Assembly: GCF_902706185.1 (NCBI RefSeq)
Contig: NZ_CACSJM010000004.1
Coordinates: 28,665-92,664, forward strand
Length of the DNA stretch: 64,000 bases
Source: Roseomonas sp. 18066
GTDB lineage: Bacteria > Pseudomonadota > Alphaproteobacteria > Acetobacterales > Acetobacteraceae
Direction of reading: 5' to 3'
Both the position numbers and the translations under genes were made by a program. The notes below the pieces were generated by a model. It was not told the origin of the DNA and searched no databases. It worked only from the letters and a program-made list of their open reading frames with translations. Shown here piece after piece: positions 43,563 through 52,857 of this stretch (position 1 is the stretch's first letter; every line of letters starts with the position of its first letter).

Positions 43563-44400
43563 GCTCAGGACTCATTGATCCAGAATAGGACGGTTGCGGC
43601 GAGGCAGATGGCCGAGAAGAAGGCGTGGGCGCAGTGGTCGTAGCGCATGGCGACGCGGCGCCAGTCCTTGATCCGGCCGAACATGTTCTCGACGCGATGG
43701 CGCTGGCGGTAAAGCGCCTTGTCGTAAGGGATAGGGATCTTCCGGCTACGGGTTGAGGGAATGCAGGGGATGATGCCGCGGGCGATGAGGGCTTCGCGGA
43801 AGCGGCGGCTGTCGTAGCCTTTGTCGCCGAGAAGCTCCTTGGCCTGCGGCAGGTGGGGCAGCATCAGGGCGGCTCCCTTGTGGTCGCTCATCTGGCCTTC
43901 GGTGAGCAGCAGCAGGATCGGGCGGCCTAGGCCATCGCGGACGGCATGCAGCTTGGAGTTCAGCCCGCCTTTCGTCCGGCCGATACATCGGGGTAGAACC
44001 CCTTTTTGAGCGGGCTGGCCGCCGTGCGGTGGGCCTTGAGATGGGTCGCGTCGATCATCAGCCGGTCGGGCTGGCCTCGGCGGCCCGCCAGGCCTGCGAA
44101 GATCCGGTTGAACACGCCCATCCGGCTCCAGCGGATGAAGCGGTTGTAGAGCGTCTTGCGCGGGCCGTACTCGGCGGGCGCGTCGCGCCAGCGCAGGCCA
44201 TTGCGGATGACATGGATGATCCCGCTGACGACACGCTGGTCGTCCACCCGCGGCACGCCCTGCGACAGCGGGAAGAAAGGCGAGATCCGTGCGACCTGCG
44301 CCTCCGTCAGCCAGAACAAGTCCGCCATGGCAGCACCTCCGGCTGCCATCGAATCACAGCTCCATCAGAGCGCAAGGTGGAATTTAATAGGTCCTGAGCC
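43562..44400 (-). mobile_element. IS5-family (IS427-like) insertion sequence, 839 bp
   Basis: Terminal inverted repeats GGCTCAGGAC (43562-43571) and GTCCTGAGCC (44391-44400) bound a transposase on the minus strand. The element is flanked by TA on both sides; closing the gap gives CTAG, a target preferred by IS427-type elements. It landed at the TAG stop of the membrane-protein gene and regenerates the same stop. Downstream 44401-44591 has no gene. Confidence 0.85.
43565..44328 (-). CDS. IS5/IS427 transposase in two overlapping frames
   Basis: The first frame (44328 to 43960) reads MADLFWLTEAQVARISPFFP, RNGLRWRDAPAEYGPRKTLY, then LMIDATHLKAHRTAASPLKK. The second (ending 43565) carries GGLNSKLHAVRDGLGRPILL, LLGDKGYDSRRFREAL and the Y-2-R-3-E block YRQRHRVENMFGRIKDWRRV. 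The DDE residues are all present. The change of frame falls at the A/G-rich site before GGLNSKL, where IS427-type elements normally use programmed frameshifting to make the fusion transposase. It is therefore probably functional rather than broken. Confidence 0.82.
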
Positions 44401-44591
44401 TAGTCGCCTCCAAAGTCCATGAGCAATCTGGCGCGCCGACCTAGGGGCGCCGGGGGCTTCAGCCCCGCGCACCAAGCTTCGCCACCCGTCTCGACTCTCT
44501 CTGAAGCGAGCCGCCACGCCCTGCTACCTGCTGCGAATGACCGGAACGATGCGGGGCGGCACAGCCTCCTCATCACCGATCCCGGGCGCCT

Positions 44592-45482
44592 CTACGGCTT
44601 TTGATCCGGAGCCTGGCTCTCAGCCTGCGCTTCGCGGACCAGCCAGTCCGCGAAGATGCCGAGGGTTTCACCGACACGGCCGGTCGGCAGGAAGAGCCAG
44701 TAGAGGTCTCCTGTTGGGATGCTGACGTCAGACAGCGCCACGAGCTTTCCCGTCCGCATCTCATCGCGCACGAACGACGGGGAGCAGATGACGACACCCA
44801 GGCCCTCCATGGCGGCCTGGATGGCCAGCGTCGTGCTCTCGAACAGCAGGGGCGGCTGCGTGGGCGACGACCCAGCGTGCCGCAGCCAGAGGTCCCAGTC
44901 ACCGGGGCGCACCTTGCTCCCCAACAACCTGGCTGAGCTGGGCCACCGACCTGGCATACCCTTCAGCAGTGACGGCGCGGCGAAGGGCGATATGACAACC
45001 GCCTGCAGGCGCCGCCCTCCAAGCGGAGGCGCCACGCCCGCGGCCACGGTGTGGACGGCGGCGTCCACCCCCTCGCGCGCCAGGTCGACAATGGCCGTGG
45101 AGGTCGAGACTTCCACATCGATGCCTGCATGCGCCGCGTGGAACCGGGGCAGTCGCGGAATGAGCCACCGCAGCGCCCAGGTGGTGTAGGCGCGGATGCG
45201 CAAGGGCGCTGACTGGGCCTGCAGGTGATCCACGGCAGCCTGGATCTGCGCGAAGCCCGGCTGCAGCTCCTCGGCGAAGCGCGCTCCGATCGCGGTCAGG
45301 CCAATCGCGTTGACGCCGCGCCGGACCAGCGAACAGCCCAAGGCCAGTTCCAGATCCCGCAGCCGCTTGCTGACCGCCGGTTGCGTGACGCCCAGCGCGA
45401 CCGCAGCCGCTGTCAGGCTGCCAGTCTCCGCGACAAGACGGAAGGCCCACAAGCTTTCGAAAGGCAGCGGGGAGCGTGGCAT
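44592..45482 (-). CDS. LysR-type transcriptional regulator (GcvA-like)
   Basis: Protein of 296 aa. The N-terminal winged helix reads FESLWAFRLVAETGSLTAAA and VTQPAVSKRLRDLE, followed by the linker helix and a two-lobed effector domain. The effector part includes IRAYTTWALRWLIPRLPRF, typical of the GcvA/AmpR branch. It is divergent from the TTT binding-protein operon at 45621 and probably controls it. A LysR site is expected in the 138-bp gap, but no clear T-N11-A palindrome was picked out. Confidence 0.9.
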   Translation of the reverse strand: MPRSPLPFESLWAFRLVAETGSLTAAAVALGVTQPAVSKRLRDLELALGCSLVRRGVNAIGLTAIGARFAEELQPGFAQIQAAVDHLQAQSAPLRIRAYTTWALRWLIPRLPRFHAAHAGIDVEVSTSTAIVDLAREGVDAAVHTVAAGVAPPLGGRRLQAVVISPFAAPSLLKGMPGRWPSSARLLGSKVRPGDWDLWLRHAGSSPTQPPLLFESTTLAIQAAMEGLGVVICSPSFVRDEMRTGKLVALSDVSIPTGDLYWLFLPTGRVGETLGIFADWLVREAQAESQAPDQKP

Positions 45483-45620
45483 CGGGGCACCCTAACACCA
45501 GGTTGGGGTACGGCAAGCAATTCTAGGACTTCTTAGGCCCGCCCCAATGGACCCAGACTGCCGGAAACAAGGCGCCTGGCGGCATGGCCGCATGGGCAAG
45601 CCACCGGAGGAAGCCCGCCC

Positions 45621-46598
45621 ATGAAACGTCGTACCGCCCTCATGCTGCTGCCTGCGCTGGCCGGGCTCCGCGCCCCGGCTGTGATGGCCCAGGGACGCTA
45701 CCCCGATCGGCCAATCCGCCTCATCATCCCCTTCGCTGCGGGCGGCAGCAACGACATCGTCGGCCGCGTCATCGCCGAGGGGATGGGCGCCCGGCTTGGC
45801 CAGTCTTTCGTGGTCGAGAACCGGGGCGGCGCCGGGGGCGTGCTCGGCAATGAGGCGGTGGCAACGGCGCCGAAGGATGGCTACACGCTCCTGCTGGGAG
45901 GCAGCGGCAGCTTCCTGATCAGCAGCCTGGTCCAGCCGAAGCTGTCCTACGACATCATCCGGGACTTCGCGCCGATCGGCTTCATCGGCAACGCGCCCAA
46001 CGTCATCACGGTGAACCCGAAGGTCGAGGCCCGCACCATGGGCGAACTGCGCGACCTGGCTCGCCGCGCCAAGCCGCCCCTGTCCTATGCCAGCCCTGGG
46101 GTCGGCACCACGGGCCACGTGCTGGGGGCGCTGCTCGCGCTCGAATTCGGCGCCGAGATGGAGCACATTCCGTATCGCGGCACCGGGCCCGCCATCACCG
46201 ATGTTCTTGCCGGGCGCGTGCAGATCCTGACCAACGCCGCGGCGCCGCTGCGGCCCCATATTGCCTCAGGCGGGCTGCGTGCGGTCGCCGTGGCCGCCCC
46301 CCGCCGCCTCGAATTCCTGCCCGAGGTGCCGACCACGGTCGAACAAGGCTTCGCGAAAGTACTCTCTTCAACCTGGTACGGCATCCTGGGCCCGGCGGGC
46401 ATCCCAACGGACCGCGTGGCAGCGCTCCATGCTGCGCTGAACGCCACCTTGGCCGACGCCGCTGCCAAGCAACGGCTGGCGGAGGAAGGCGTCGAGATCG
46501 AGACGAGCCCGACGCCCGCCGACTACGCCCGCTTCATCGAGACTGACCGCACTCGGTGGCAGGAAGTCGTGACGCGCGCCAACATCCGGGCCGAGTGA
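45621..46598 (+). CDS. Tripartite tricarboxylate transporter (Bug-type) periplasmic binding protein
   Basis: Protein of 325 aa with GGAGGAAG before the ATG. A signal peptide ends near residue 23 (AVMAQ). The mature part starts YPDRPIRLIIPFAAGGSNDI, the family signature, followed by VVENRGGAGGVLGNEAVA, DGYTLLLGG and EHIPYRGTGPAITDVLAG. Such proteins bind a small carboxylate through two water molecules. The natural ligand cannot be read from sequence. First gene of a five-gene operon; its stop overlaps the next start (TGATG). No TctA/TctB membrane subunits are near, so it may use a permease elsewhere or act as a sensor. Confidence 0.92.
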   Translation: MKRRTALMLLPALAGLRAPAVMAQGRYPDRPIRLIIPFAAGGSNDIVGRVIAEGMGARLGQSFVVENRGGAGGVLGNEAVATAPKDGYTLLLGGSGSFLISSLVQPKLSYDIIRDFAPIGFIGNAPNVITVNPKVEARTMGELRDLARRAKPPLSYASPGVGTTGHVLGALLALEFGAEMEHIPYRGTGPAITDVLAGRVQILTNAAAPLRPHIASGGLRAVAVAAPRRLEFLPEVPTTVEQGFAKVLSSTWYGILGPAGIPTDRVAALHAALNATLADAAAKQRLAEEGVEIETSPTPADYARFIETDRTRWQEVVTRANIRAE

Positions 46599-47572
46599 TG
46601 CCGCGCGCGCCGCTCCACCGCATCCTGGTGCTGGACGATTTCGGCAATGCCGCATCAGGCGCCGCCGATTGGTCGGGCTTGCCTGTCACCTTCATGCCCC
46701 GGAAGCTGGACGACGACGAGCTCGTCGCCTTGGTCACGGCTGAGAAGGCTGATGCCCTGGTGCTGATCCGAGAGCGCAGTGCCTTCCCGGCAAGCCTGGT
46801 GCGGCGCCTGCCCGGATTGCGGCTGATGGTGACCACCGGCATGCGGAACCGGGTGCTGGACCTCGACGCCTGCGACGCCGCGGGCATCGCCGTCTGCGGG
46901 ACCCCTTCCCTGGCTTCGCCAACAGTGGAACTGACCTGGGGGCTGATCCTCTCGCTCGCGCGTGCCATTCCGCAGCAGGAGCAGCGGCTGCGTCAGGGCG
47001 CCTGGCAGCAGGGCGCCGGGCTGGGGCTGGAAGGCGCGGTGCTATCGGTCGCCGGTCTGGGACGCATCGGCGCCGGGGTCGCCGCGATCGGCCGGGCCTT
47101 CGGCATGCGGCTGCTGGCCTGGAGCCCCAACATGACGGCGGCCACCGCCGAAGCCGCCGGTGCCGAGCTGGTCAGCAAGGAAGCATTGTTCCGCCAGGCC
47201 GATATCCTGACGCTGCATCTCGGCCTCGGGCCCGCCACGCGTGGCATTGTCGGCGCGGCGGATCTGGCGCTGATGCGCCGCGGCGCGTTGCTGGTGAACA
47301 CCGCGCGAGGCCCCCTCGTGGACCAACCGGCGCTGATCGCCGCCTTGCGCAGCGGCCAGCTGGGCGGCGCCGCCATCGACACCCACGAGCCCGAGCCCAT
47401 GCCTGCTGACGACCCGATCCGGGAGGCGCCCAACGCCCTTCTGACGCCCCACCTCGGCTACGTCACGCAGCAGAACTTCCGCCACTACTTCGACGGCGCG
47501 GTGGAATGCCTGCGGGCGTGGAATGACGATGCCCCCTTGCCGCGGCCGCTGAACACCGCAGCCAAAGCCTGA
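46598..47572 (+). CDS. NAD-dependent D-2-hydroxyacid dehydrogenase family protein
   Basis: Protein of 324 aa. The C-terminal Rossmann domain has VAGLGRIGAGVAAIGRAFGM. The catalytic Arg is in LLVNTARGPLVD, the Glu in DTHEPEPMP, and the His in LTPHLGYVT. The N-terminal lobe is catalytic and flavodoxin-like. Reduces 2-oxo acids to D-2-hydroxy acids, or the reverse. Start overlaps the preceding stop by one base, so it is translationally coupled. It fits an operon degrading a hydroxy- or branched carboxylic acid. Confidence 0.9.
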   Translation: MPRAPLHRILVLDDFGNAASGAADWSGLPVTFMPRKLDDDELVALVTAEKADALVLIRERSAFPASLVRRLPGLRLMVTTGMRNRVLDLDACDAAGIAVCGTPSLASPTVELTWGLILSLARAIPQQEQRLRQGAWQQGAGLGLEGAVLSVAGLGRIGAGVAAIGRAFGMRLLAWSPNMTAATAEAAGAELVSKEALFRQADILTLHLGLGPATRGIVGAADLALMRRGALLVNTARGPLVDQPALIAALRSGQLGGAAIDTHEPEPMPADDPIREAPNALLTPHLGYVTQQNFRHYFDGAVECLRAWNDDAPLPRPLNTAAKA

Positions 47573-47586
47573 CAAGGACCAACTCC

Positions 47587-48420
47587 ATGAGCCGCCACGC
47601 CTCTGAATCCGACGCCATCCTGCTGCAGGCCGAAGGTCCTGTCGCTGTGCTCACCCTGAACCGACCGGCGGCGCGCAACGCCATCGACGACGACATGCGC
47701 GCAGATCTGATGGCGGCGCTGGACCATGTGGCCAAGACCGACAGCATCAAGGCGCTGGTGATCACCGGCGCGGGCAAGGGTTTCTGCGCGGGCGGAGACG
47801 TCAAGTCGATGCAGGCGCGCCTGGCCGTGCCGCCAGGCGAGGTGGCGCTGAACGGCTGGCGCAGGCAGCAGCGCACGCACCACGCCATCGCCATGCTGCA
47901 TGCGCTGCCCAAGCCGACCATCGCCGCCGTCAATGGGGCAGCCACCGGCCTGGGCTGCGACGTCGCCCTGTGCTGCGACTTCATCATCGCCGCCGATACG
48001 GCGCGCTTCGCCATGACCTACATCCTGCGTGGTCTGATCCCCGATGGCGGCGGCATGTACTTCCTGCCGCGCCGTGTCGGCCTGCCGCGCGCCAAGGAAC
48101 TGATCTTCTCCGGCCGCACGGTGGAGCCGGAGGAGGCGCTGCGGATCAACATGATCGACCGCGTCACGACCGCCGCGACACTGCTGGACGACGCTCGCGC
48201 CTGGGCCGCCGAGCTCAGCCACGGCGCCCCCGCCGCCTTGGCCCTGAGCAAGAACATCCTCGATCAGACCTTCGAGCTCTCGGTGGAGCAGATCTTCGCG
48301 CTGGGCAGTCAGGCACAGGCCATCTGCTACAGCTCCCGCGAGCATCAGGAATCTGTCGCGGCCTTTCTGGACAGCGTCGCGCAGCGTCGCGCTGCCAAGG
48401 AAAAGGGAGAAGTGGCATGA
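47587..48420 (+). CDS. Enoyl-CoA hydratase/isomerase family protein
   Basis: Protein of 277 aa, crotonase fold. Oxyanion-hole segments are GAGKGFCAGGDVKSM and NGAATGLGCDVALCCDF. The RGLIPDGGGMYFLPRRVGL segment has Asp at the position where hydratases have the second catalytic Glu, more like isomerase-type PaaG members. Acts on CoA esters, matching the downstream acyl-CoA synthetase. Its stop overlaps the next start by 4 bp. Confidence 0.9.
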   Translation: MSRHASESDAILLQAEGPVAVLTLNRPAARNAIDDDMRADLMAALDHVAKTDSIKALVITGAGKGFCAGGDVKSMQARLAVPPGEVALNGWRRQQRTHHAIAMLHALPKPTIAAVNGAATGLGCDVALCCDFIIAADTARFAMTYILRGLIPDGGGMYFLPRRVGLPRAKELIFSGRTVEPEEALRINMIDRVTTAATLLDDARAWAAELSHGAPAALALSKNILDQTFELSVEQIFALGSQAQAICYSSREHQESVAAFLDSVAQRRAAKEKGEVA

Positions 48421-50486
48421 GCGCCATCGGCGCCCTGCTGCGCCCGCGCAGTGTGGCGGTGATCGGCGCCTCCGCCGACGCCAGCAAGATGACCGGCCGC
48501 CCGATCGGTTACCTGCAGAAGTACGGCTTCACCGGCGACATCTGGCCGGTCAACCCACGTGCCGAAAGCATCGCGGGCCTGCGCAGCTTTCCCGACGTGG
48601 CAGCTCTGCCAGGCGCACCCGACGCGGCCATCGTGCTGCTGGGCGCGGAGCGCGCGGAGGCCGCGGTGCGCGAGCTCGCGGCCAAGGGCTGCCAGGCCGC
48701 CATCGTACTAGCCAGCGGCTATGGCGAAGCCAATGAGGAAGGGGCCCGGCGGCAGCAGGCGCTGAAGGACGCGGCGGGCGGGATGCGGTTGCTCGGCCCC
48801 AACACCATCGGGCTGGTGAACCTGACGGACGCCATGATGCTTTCCGCCACTGGCGCGCTGGAAGTCGGAACCCTCGCCCCCGGCCGCATTTCCGTGGTCT
48901 CGCAAAGCGGCGGCATCCTGGGTTCGCTGCTGTCCCGCGCGGCGGATCGGGGCATCGGATTCGCCAAGCTGGTCTCCACGGGCAATGAGGCCGACATCGA
49001 CAGCAGCGAGATGATCGCGCACCTGGTCGATGACGAGGCGACGGACGTCATCGCCGTCTATATGGAAGGGCTGCGGCGGCCCGAAATGTTCAAGCAGGCC
49101 GCACGGCGGGCGGCCGAGCTGGGCAAGCCGATTGTCGTCTACAAGGTCGGCCGCTCGGATTCCGGCGCGCGGGCGGCGACGTCGCATACTGGGGCCCTGG
49201 CGGGGGCGGACCGGGTCTACGACGCGCTGTTCCGGCAATATGGTGTCATCCGCGCCGAGAGCTTCACGGATCTGCTGGACATCCCTGCGGCGCTCGCGAC
49301 CGGGCGCCGCATGAAAGGGGATCGTGTCGCCATCCTGACCTCGACGGGCGGCGCTGGCACGCTGCTGGCCGATAATTGCGGCCTGGCGGGCATCGATGTC
49401 GCCGCGCCGGACGGGGCGACGACCCAGCGCCTCGCCACGCTGCTGAACGAGGATCCCGGCGCGATCGGTCGCAATCCGGTCGATGTCACGCTGGCCGGGC
49501 TGCGCCCGGAGCTGTTCCGCGGCGCCATCGACGCGTTGCTGGAAAGCCCGGGCTACGATGCGACGGTCGTCGTGATCGGCTCCTCCGCCCTGGCGACACC
49601 GGATATCGTCACGGGCGCCATCGTTGAGTGCCAGGCGCGCAGCGAGAAGCCGGTGCTGGCTTATGTCAGCCCGCACGCCCCGCATCTGGTGCGGCTGTTG
49701 AATAGCCAGGGCATCCCGGCCTTCGCGGCGCCGGAAAGCTGCGCCTCGGTGCTGCGCGCCCTGCATCGCCCGGCCCTGCCGCCGCTGCCTAGCCCGGTCA
49801 CAGAAGACACCCCCATTTTGGCAGGCCTGCCCGCCGGGAACCTCAACGAGGCCGAGAGCAAGGCCCTCTTCGCCCGCTTCGGCGTCCCGATGGCCCGCGA
49901 GCATGTGGCGGCCGATGCCCAGGCCGCCGCGGAGGCCGCGCGGGCGCTGGGTGGCGAGGTCGTGCTGAAGGTGCTGTCCCGCGCCATCGCCCACAAGAGC
50001 GACATCGGCGGCGTCCGCGTCGGCCTGTCGCCCGCCGAGGTGCCGGAGGCTTGCGCCACCATGCTGCAGCGGCTGACGGACGCCGGTGCGCCCGTCCCGG
50101 AGGGCTTCCTGGTGCAGGAGCGCGTCCGTGGTGGCATCGAGATGATCCTGGGCTTCCACCGTGACCCGCAGCTCGGGCCGGTGATCCTCCTCGGCTCCGG
50201 CGGCGTGGCAGCGGAACTGTTCCAGGACACGACCCTGCGGCTGCTGCCCATTGTTCGCAAGGATGCCGAGGCGATGGTGGAGGAGTTGAAGGCGGCCGTG
50301 CTGCTGCGCGGCTACCGCGGCGCTCCGGCGGCCGATGTCCCGGCCCTGGTGGACACCGTCCTGGCCTTCGCTACCATGGCGGGCACCGCGGGCGAGCGCC
50401 TGCTGGAAGCGGAGATCAACCCGCTTTTCGTGCTGCCGGAGGGACAGGGCACCAGGGCGGTCGACGGGCTGGCAGTGCTCCGGTGA
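48417..50486 (+). CDS. ADP-forming acyl-CoA synthetase (acetate-CoA ligase type), alpha-beta fusion
   Basis: Protein of 689 aa with the fused layout. The N-terminal CoA-binding Rossmann domain (LLRPRSVAVIGASADASKMT) and the succinyl-CoA-ligase-like domains include the phospho-His motif ATSHTGALAGAD. The C-terminal ATP-grasp domain (from about 470) has VVLKVLSRAIAHKSDIGGVR and EMILGFHRDPQLGPV, ending in EAEINPLFV. Activates a carboxylic acid to its CoA ester with ATP, giving ADP. Start ATG overlaps the hydratase stop. In this operon it likely activates the acid bound by the TTT protein. Confidence 0.9.
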   Translation: MSAIGALLRPRSVAVIGASADASKMTGRPIGYLQKYGFTGDIWPVNPRAESIAGLRSFPDVAALPGAPDAAIVLLGAERAEAAVRELAAKGCQAAIVLASGYGEANEEGARRQQALKDAAGGMRLLGPNTIGLVNLTDAMMLSATGALEVGTLAPGRISVVSQSGGILGSLLSRAADRGIGFAKLVSTGNEADIDSSEMIAHLVDDEATDVIAVYMEGLRRPEMFKQAARRAAELGKPIVVYKVGRSDSGARAATSHTGALAGADRVYDALFRQYGVIRAESFTDLLDIPAALATGRRMKGDRVAILTSTGGAGTLLADNCGLAGIDVAAPDGATTQRLATLLNEDPGAIGRNPVDVTLAGLRPELFRGAIDALLESPGYDATVVVIGSSALATPDIVTGAIVECQARSEKPVLAYVSPHAPHLVRLLNSQGIPAFAAPESCASVLRALHRPALPPLPSPVTEDTPILAGLPAGNLNEAESKALFARFGVPMAREHVAADAQAAAEAARALGGEVVLKVLSRAIAHKSDIGGVRVGLSPAEVPEACATMLQRLTDAGAPVPEGFLVQERVRGGIEMILGFHRDPQLGPVILLGSGGVAAELFQDTTLRLLPIVRKDAEAMVEELKAAVLLRGYRGAPAADVPALVDTVLAFATMAGTAGERLLEAEINPLFVLPEGQGTRAVDGLAVLR

Positions 50487-51835
50487 CCCCGGAACCCCTG
50501 CCCGTCCTGGCGGCCCATGCGGCGCTTTGGCGGGATGCGGCCTGGCCGGACGGCCTGGAGCACCATGCGCGACGGGCCCTGCTGGACTGGTTCGCCGCGA
50601 CCCTGCCCGGTGCGCGGAAGGCACCGGCCACCTTGCTGGCGGCGGCTCTGGCGGATGAGCGGGGTGAAGGCGCTGCGATATGCTATGTGGACGGGCGGCG
50701 CGGCTCCGCCCGACACGCCGCTCTGCTGAACGGCATCGCCAGCCACACGGTCGAGTTCGACGATATCCACCGGGATTCCGGGTTGCATCCCGGCAGCCCG
50801 ACCGTGGCCGCGGCACTGGCGGTGGCGCAGGCGCGCGGCGCCAGCATGGATGCGCTGCTGCGGGCCATGGCGGCGGGTTACGAGATCGGTGGGCGGATTG
50901 CCCTGGCGGTCCAGCCCAGCCACTACCGCATGTGGCACACGACCGGAACGGTGGGCACCATCTCGGCAGCGGTGGCCGCTGCCATGCTGCTGGACTGCGA
51001 CGCCGTTCAGATCGGCCATGCGATCGCTCTGGCGGCGACCATGTCCGGTGGGTTGCAGCAGGCCTTCCGCGGCAGCGGCATGAGCAAACCAATGCACCCG
51101 GGCCATGCCGCCGAGGCAGGCGTGCTGGCGGCTCGGGCGGCGGCGGCCGGTGTATCGGGGGCGCCGGACGTGCTCGACGGCCCGGCTGGCTTTGCCGCGG
51201 CCACCAGTGACTCCACCGGGCGTTGGGACATGGCTTTGGCGGACCTGGGCCACCGCTTCGTCATCGGCGACATGACGTTCAAGAACCACGGCTGCTGTGG
51301 GCACATCTTCCCGGCGCTCGACGGCCTGCTGGCGCTGCGAGACCAGCATTCTTTCCAGCCCGAGGAGGTGTCATCCATCCATGTCGCCGGGTATCGCGCG
51401 ACGGCAGAGGTCTGCGACCGGCCCTCCGCGCAGACCGAGCAGGAGGCCCGGTTCAGCCTGCAGTACTGCATCGCGGCGCTGCTGCACCACGGCGCCGTCC
51501 GGCTGGATGCCTTCACGCCAGAGCGGCTGGGCGACCCGATGCTGCATGCCTTCATGCCGAAGGTCTCTGTCAGCGTTGCTCCAGAGCTGGCCGATGCCTA
51601 TCCGAGGCGCCGGGCGGCCCGGCTCCGGCTGGAGCTCTTAGATGGCCGGGTCTTCGAGCACGAGCAGCCCAACCGGAAGGGCGATCCAGAGGATCCTTTC
51701 ACCGATGATGAGCTGGACGCCAAGTTCAGCGAACTGGCGGAACCCGTCCTGGGGAAGCTGGCGGCGGTGAGCCTTCGCGATCTGATCCGACACGGTTCAG
51801 AACTTCCTGGCCTGGCGTTACCCCCGTCGGCGTGA
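50483..51835 (+). CDS. MmgE/PrpD family protein
   Basis: Protein of 450 aa starting at GTG 50483, overlapping the preceding stop. Family landmarks: RHAALLNGIASHTVEFDDIH, HPGSPTVAAALAVAQ, an AGYEIGGRIALAV segment, MHPGHAAEAGVLAARAAA and MTFKNHGCCGHIFPALDG. The family includes 2-methylcitrate dehydratase and cis-aconitate decarboxylase, and also uncharacterised members in TTT-linked operons like this one. Last gene of the operon, convergent with a LysR gene 39 bp away. Confidence 0.9.
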   Translation: MTPEPLPVLAAHAALWRDAAWPDGLEHHARRALLDWFAATLPGARKAPATLLAAALADERGEGAAICYVDGRRGSARHAALLNGIASHTVEFDDIHRDSGLHPGSPTVAAALAVAQARGASMDALLRAMAAGYEIGGRIALAVQPSHYRMWHTTGTVGTISAAVAAAMLLDCDAVQIGHAIALAATMSGGLQQAFRGSGMSKPMHPGHAAEAGVLAARAAAAGVSGAPDVLDGPAGFAAATSDSTGRWDMALADLGHRFVIGDMTFKNHGCCGHIFPALDGLLALRDQHSFQPEEVSSIHVAGYRATAEVCDRPSAQTEQEARFSLQYCIAALLHHGAVRLDAFTPERLGDPMLHAFMPKVSVSVAPELADAYPRRRAARLRLELLDGRVFEHEQPNRKGDPEDPFTDDELDAKFSELAEPVLGKLAAVSLRDLIRHGSELPGLALPPSA

Positions 51836-51874
51836 CCGCGCGACCTGACGACGCGTTGCAGGCGGCCCATCGCT

Positions 51875-52753
51875 TCACCGGCGCAACGCAAAGCCGACGA
51901 AACCTTCTGCCTGTCGCGACAGCGGCCGCCGCCGCGACTGCAGCAGCCTGGCCTGCACCGCCACCTGCGGCCTGAAGGGTCGCACCTGAGCGCCGCGTGC
52001 ATTCGCGGGCATGAGGGCGAACCCGTCCAGCACGGCAATGCCCGCCCCTTCCTCGGCAAGGGCACAGGCGATCGATGATTGTGAGACTTCGATCGCGACC
52101 GTCAGAGGCAGACCAGCTTGCTCGAAGGCATGCTGCAACAGGATCCGCACGGGCTGGTGGGGCGCGACGCAGATCAGCGTCTCCTCCACCAAATCCTGGG
52201 CAGTCAGCGATTCCTGCTGGGACAAGGGATGTCCGGGCGGCAGCACGCAGCCGAGCTCCCGCTCAGCAAGATCGCGAACCATAACGCGAGAATCACCCAC
52301 CGGACCCATGGCCAGGCCGAGTTCCACCCGATGGTCGATCACGAGACGGATCACCTCTTGCAGGGGATGGGCACGTATCGAGAGCGCCACATCCGGATGG
52401 GCTTGCCGGAATTGCTTGACCAGTTGCGGGACCAAGCCATGCGCGAGGGTGGGCGTCACCGCCAGGCTCAGCAGCCCGCCTTTCCCTTCACGCAGGTCCC
52501 GACCCAGGCGCTGCACCAGCTCGATGCCTGCCAAGGCGCTGACCACCTCGGGGAAGAGCGACAGGGCTTCCGTGGTCGGCAGCAACCGCTGCCGCTGGCG
52601 CAGGAACAGACGGAAGCCCAGCCGGTCCTCCGCCTGCTGCAGCATCTTGCTGACCGCTGGCTGTGAGATGTTCAGCGCTGCCGCCGCCGCGGTGACGCTT
52701 CCCAGTTCCATGACCTGGCGGAAAAGCGCCATCTCCCGCGGCGTCAAGATCAT
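51875..52753 (-). CDS. LysR-type transcriptional regulator
   Basis: Protein of 292 aa. Winged helix: LTPREMALFRQVMELGSVTA, LNISQPAVSKMLQQAEDRLG. Effector-binding domain follows (LSLAVTPTLAHGLVPQLVKQ, LGLAMGPVGDS). Divergent from the second TTT binding-protein gene at 52858, which it likely controls. The AT-richer 104-bp gap contains TTCTCATGAGAT, a short dyad that could be part of its operator. Confidence 0.9.
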   Translation of the reverse strand: MILTPREMALFRQVMELGSVTAAAAALNISQPAVSKMLQQAEDRLGFRLFLRQRQRLLPTTEALSLFPEVVSALAGIELVQRLGRDLREGKGGLLSLAVTPTLAHGLVPQLVKQFRQAHPDVALSIRAHPLQEVIRLVIDHRVELGLAMGPVGDSRVMVRDLAERELGCVLPPGHPLSQQESLTAQDLVEETLICVAPHQPVRILLQHAFEQAGLPLTVAIEVSQSSIACALAEEGAGIAVLDGFALMPANARGAQVRPFRPQVAVQARLLQSRRRPLSRQAEGFVGFALRR

Positions 52754-52857
52754 AACTAATTCTCATGAGATCAGGGGTAATCGGTATTTGAGCCTATAAA
52801 CGCTCTGCTCCACAACTCCCCCCAAGGGCCACCAGACCGGCTCATGGGAGAGAAACC

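Noticed and set aside
44328..44349. Broken transposase call for the IS5 element
   Set aside because: Two overlapping frames are normal for IS427-type elements, which join them by programmed frameshifting; all DDE residues are present, so it was kept as a functional CDS.
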